Assembly: GCA_048499805.1 (NCBI GenBank)
Contig: JASNZF010000005.1
Coordinates: forward strand, 124,001 to 188,000
Reading direction: 5' to 3'
DNA: 64,000 nucleotides
Source: JAWXBA01 sp048499805
GTDB taxonomy: Bacteria > Gemmatimonadota > Gemmatimonadetes > Gemmatimonadales > GWC2-71-9
In this document: positions 61,737 to 64,000 of the stretch, piece after piece
Position numbering within the stretch: position 1 is the stretch's first letter
Layout of the letters: every line of letters begins with the position of its first letter
Notes under the pieces: model-generated
Seen by the model: only the letters and a program-made list of their open reading frames with translations
What the model was told of the DNA's origin: nothing
Databases searched by the model: none
Program-made: the position numbers and the translations under genes

Positions 61737-63359
61737 CTACTTCTTGGCGCGCGCCCTCCGCGGCGCGGACTTGGCGGCGCTCTTGGTCGCCTTCGCGGCC
61801 GGGGCCGCCGCAGTGTCGCCGGCGTCGGCGGCCTTGGCCTTCTTGGTCGACTTCCGGGCGGTCTTGCGCGCCTTGGTCGCCTTGGGCGCCTTGGCGGCGG
61901 GGGCCTCGGTCTTGGCGGCCGCGGGCTCGTCGTCGATCTTCACCACCCCGACCAGGCTGAGTTCCGAGGAGCGGGTCGGCGAGCGGGATCCCCGCCGGAA
62001 CCGGAGCGCGGCGGGGTTGGTGGCGGCGGCGGTTGCGGCCGGCGCTTCCGCATCGACCTTCGCTTCCGGTGCTCGGGGGGCCTGGGTGGCCGCCGGGGCG
62101 GCCGCGGCGGCCTCCCGTGCCTGCGCCTTGATCCGCTTCAGCTGGACCGGATTCGGGGAGATTTCGTAGTTGTCCTCGCCGAGCTTCTTCACGTCCGCCA
62201 CCTCGGCGTCGTTGGCCTGGCGGAGCAGCTTGAAGAAGCGGCCGGTGTCGAGCAGCGGGTCCTCGCGACCGTGCAGGGCCGACATCCGGGCACGGAGCGC
62301 CTCGTGGGGGGCAGGCGCCGGCAATTCCAGGATGGCGCGCCCCAGGAGGGAGAAGGCCTCGGCCAGGGTGAGCTGCCCGCTCGAGGCGGGAGCGCTCGCC
62401 GCCGCGGCGATCGACGGTGCCGGCTTCTCGGCGACGGCCTCTTCGGCCCGCCCGCGCCCGCGACCCCGACCGCGGCCCCGGTCGCGTTCACGGCCCTTGG
62501 CCCGGCCGCCCTCCGCCGCCGGCTTCTCGGCCGGCGCCGCGGCGCCCTTCCGCGACGGCGCCGCCGCGGCCTTGCCCTGGATGGCGGCCACCTCGTACTG
62601 CCCGTTTTCGAGCTTGGTGACCTTGATCAGCCCCCGGGTCCCCGCCTCGGTGACGAACTTGCTGAACCGGTTGAAGCCGGCGTTGCTCTCGTCGAAGTTG
62701 GGATCGATCTGCTGCATCACCTGCTTGAGGCGGTCGGAGCGCATGACGTCGTCGTTCTGCGTCATCTTGGCCACGGCCTCGCCGACCAGCTCCCACGGGT
62801 CCCGCTGGACCGACGGCAGGTCCGACTCCTTGGTCAGCCCCGCCAGGTCGCTGTAGGAGTAGTACTCGTCGCAGTTCTGGATCAGGATGTCGCTGGCCGA
62901 CTCCCGGATCCCCACGCCGACGACGTACTTGCCGTATTCCTTGAGCTTGATCACCAGGGTCGAGAAGTCGCTGTCCCCGGAGAGCAGGATGAAGGTCCCG
63001 ATCTCGGGCCGGGTGAAGACCAGCTCGATCGCATCGACCGCCAGGCGGATGTCGGTGGCGTTCTTCTTGTTGGTGCCGAAGGCGGGCGCGAAGATCAGGT
63101 CGATCGACGACTCGGAGAGTGGCACGATGTACTGCGGGTAGCGCCGCCAGTCGGCATAGGCGCGCTGGACCGCCACCTTCCCCTTGATGATGTCGCTGCT
63201 CATCAGGGTGCGGAGCTCCTTGGTCAGGTCGCTCCGGATGCCGAGGGTCACGTTGTCGAAGTCGATCAGGAGGGCAGCGTGCGGCGCAATGGTGGGCCAC
63301 TGCATGCTGGGGGCGGCCGGCGCGGCCGACCGGCCAGCCCGCGAAGAGGGGTGCGTCAC
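61737..63359 (-). CDS. NYN-domain RNase-like protein with OST-HTH/LOTUS domains and a Lys/Ala tail
   Basis: The 540-residue protein has a PIN-like NYN domain with acidic residues at D33/D35 (LIDFDNV), D103 and D129/D131 (LSGDSDFSTLV), as in the LabA/DUF88 group. Two winged-helix OST-HTH (LOTUS)-like domains follow, about residues 187-258 and 345-430. They are joined by an Arg/Gly-rich linker (RERDRGRGRGRGRGR), and an H1-like Lys/Ala tail ends the protein. It is probably an RNA-binding nuclease. GTG 63359 and ATG 63305 are both possible starts. Confidence 0.8.
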   Translation of the reverse strand: MTHPSSRAGRSAAPAAPSMQWPTIAPHAALLIDFDNVTLGIRSDLTKELRTLMSSDIIKGKVAVQRAYADWRRYPQYIVPLSESSIDLIFAPAFGTNKKNATDIRLAVDAIELVFTRPEIGTFILLSGDSDFSTLVIKLKEYGKYVVGVGIRESASDILIQNCDEYYSYSDLAGLTKESDLPSVQRDPWELVGEAVAKMTQNDDVMRSDRLKQVMQQIDPNFDESNAGFNRFSKFVTEAGTRGLIKVTKLENGQYEVAAIQGKAAAAPSRKGAAAPAEKPAAEGGRAKGRERDRGRGRGRGRGRAEEAVAEKPAPSIAAAASAPASSGQLTLAEAFSLLGRAILELPAPAPHEALRARMSALHGREDPLLDTGRFFKLLRQANDAEVADVKKLGEDNYEISPNPVQLKRIKAQAREAAAAAPAATQAPRAPEAKVDAEAPAATAAATNPAALRFRRGSRSPTRSSELSLVGVVKIDDEPAAAKTEAPAAKAPKATKARKTARKSTKKAKAADAGDTAAAPAAKATKSAAKSAPRRARAKK

Positions 63360-63533
63360 GAAGGATTCGTCTCCAGCCCTGCCGCTGGACGGTGCCTGGA
63401 CGCTTCACCTGACCGAACCGGCCGGAGGGAAGTCGCGCAGGAGCGCCAGTGGATGCGGGCATGCGTTGTCAGTGCGGCTCGGACCCCGTTGGTCCGGCGC
63501 TCGGCCCGGGCGCCTTGCCCGGACCAAGTCCCA

Positions 63534-63539
63534 AAGATA
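63534..63539 (-). promoter_or_regulatory. Candidate -10 of the NYN gene
   Basis: TATCTT on the minus strand lies about 175 nt before GTG 63359. The gap 63360-63581 contains nothing else recognisable. Confidence 0.35.
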
Positions 63540-63581
63540 ATCCCCCTGCCCGCGGTTCCGTAGGGCCGGAGACTCCCGGAC

Positions 63582-64000
63582 CTAGAGGTCGTGGCACAGG
63601 GCCTGGAGAATCCGCTCGGCCGCCCGGCCGTCCCACCCCTCCGGGTGGCCCGGCCGGAACGCCCCGGCGGCGCGCGCGGCCAGGACCTCTGCCACCGAGG
63701 CCCCGATCGCCTGGCGATTGCTGGGCACCAGGCGGTTGGTGCCCTCGGTGATCGTCACCGGACGCTCGGTGTTGGGGCGCGCGGTCAGGCAGGGGACGCC
63801 CAGGACGGTGGTCTCCTCCTGGAGGCCACCGGAATCGGTCAGGACCAGGGTGGCGGAGTCGAGCAGGGACACCGTCTCGAGGTAGCCGAGCGGTTCCAGC
63901 AGGCGGACCCGCTCGAGGAGGCGGTCCATCCCGAATTCGGTGATCCGCTTCCGGGTCCGCGGGTGCACGGCAAAGAGGACCGGCATGCGCCCGGCGAGGT
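63582..64000 (-). CDS. wecB: UDP-N-acetylglucosamine 2-epimerase (C-terminal part)
   Basis: The frame continues beyond the window edge; about 139 C-terminal residues are present. They show FAVHPRTRKRI, LLEPLGYLE, ATLVLTDSGGLQEETTVLGVPCLTARPNTERPVT and EGTNRLV, diagnostic of the non-hydrolysing epimerase that makes UDP-ManNAc for surface polysaccharides. It is partial at its 5' end only. Confidence 0.93.
   Translation of the reverse strand, partial: LAGRMPVLFAVHPRTRKRITEFGMDRLLERVRLLEPLGYLETVSLLDSATLVLTDSGGLQEETTVLGVPCLTARPNTERPVTITEGTNRLVPSNRQAIGASVAEVLAARAAGAFRPGHPEGWDGRAAERILQALCHDL

Overview
The window is about 70% GC, gene-dense and entirely chromosomal in character: no transposase, integrase, phage, plasmid or CRISPR sequence was seen. 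KDO transferase (WaaA), an MlaEFD-type lipid transporter, PorV-like and other beta-barrel proteins and many lipoproteins show a diderm with an LPS-type outer membrane. Composition, gene style and a PdhA related to those of deep-branching diderms suggest Gemmatimonadota; this is an inference from the sequence, not a phylogeny.

Layout. 0-2.4 kb: end of an unidentified gene, then an ECF sigma / anti-sigma / secreted DUF1684-like operon. 2.5-10.8 kb: a lipoate and pyruvate dehydrogenase block (lipA, pdhA, pdhB, pdhC, lpdA, a membrane protein, lipB, a YuiH-type molybdoenzyme, a hypothetical protein). 10.8-16.1 kb (minus): M20 peptidase plus zinc-ribbon protein, and a coupled trio of PorV-like protein, aminopeptidase and M30-like lipoprotein. 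16.3-24.5 kb: dnaE-accA-ricT-metG, then a LytM peptidase. 24.6-30.5 kb: lemA / dead nucleotidyltransferase / TPM-domain operon, a lipoprotein, a DsbA-like protein, a CPBP protease and waaA. 30.5-36.6 kb (minus): F1-ATPase genes atpA-G-D-C running straight into two outer-membrane proteins and a Bor-like lipoprotein, with a CRP-type palindrome upstream. 36.6-40.6 kb (minus): AraC-type regulator, mlaE-mlaF-mlaD and a Nudix hydrolase. 40.7-41.8 kb: seven tRNA genes. 41.9-48.3 kb: lipoprotein, CPA2 antiporter, a stand-alone HisKA protein, M50 protease, rho, ruvX, mltG. 48.3-53 kb: scoAB, thiE, a RlmI-type methyltransferase, a Rossmann protein with an upstream ORF, and a 25-residue Lys/Ala peptide gene. 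53-64 kb: a formate-dehydrogenase-like molybdoenzyme, a GT-C membrane protein, tdh-kbl, a beta-barrel protein, an AAG glycosylase, a NYN/OST-HTH protein and the end of wecB.

Two themes run through the window. First, purine-rich tandem heptamers (octamers at two loci), usually paired with a pyrimidine-rich inverted arm, sit in at least nine gene spacers, between tRNA genes and inside atp, pdh and mla operons; one copy lies in frame in the PdhC linker. They resemble the short tandemly repeated repetitive (STRR) sequences of cyanobacteria. Second, the genome is very compact: ATGA, GTGA and TGATG overlaps are common, two convergent gene pairs share CTAG as overlapping stops, one divergent pair shares CATG as overlapping starts, and four ORFs have a -10-like hexamer ending 6-7 nt before the ATG, as expected for leaderless mRNAs.
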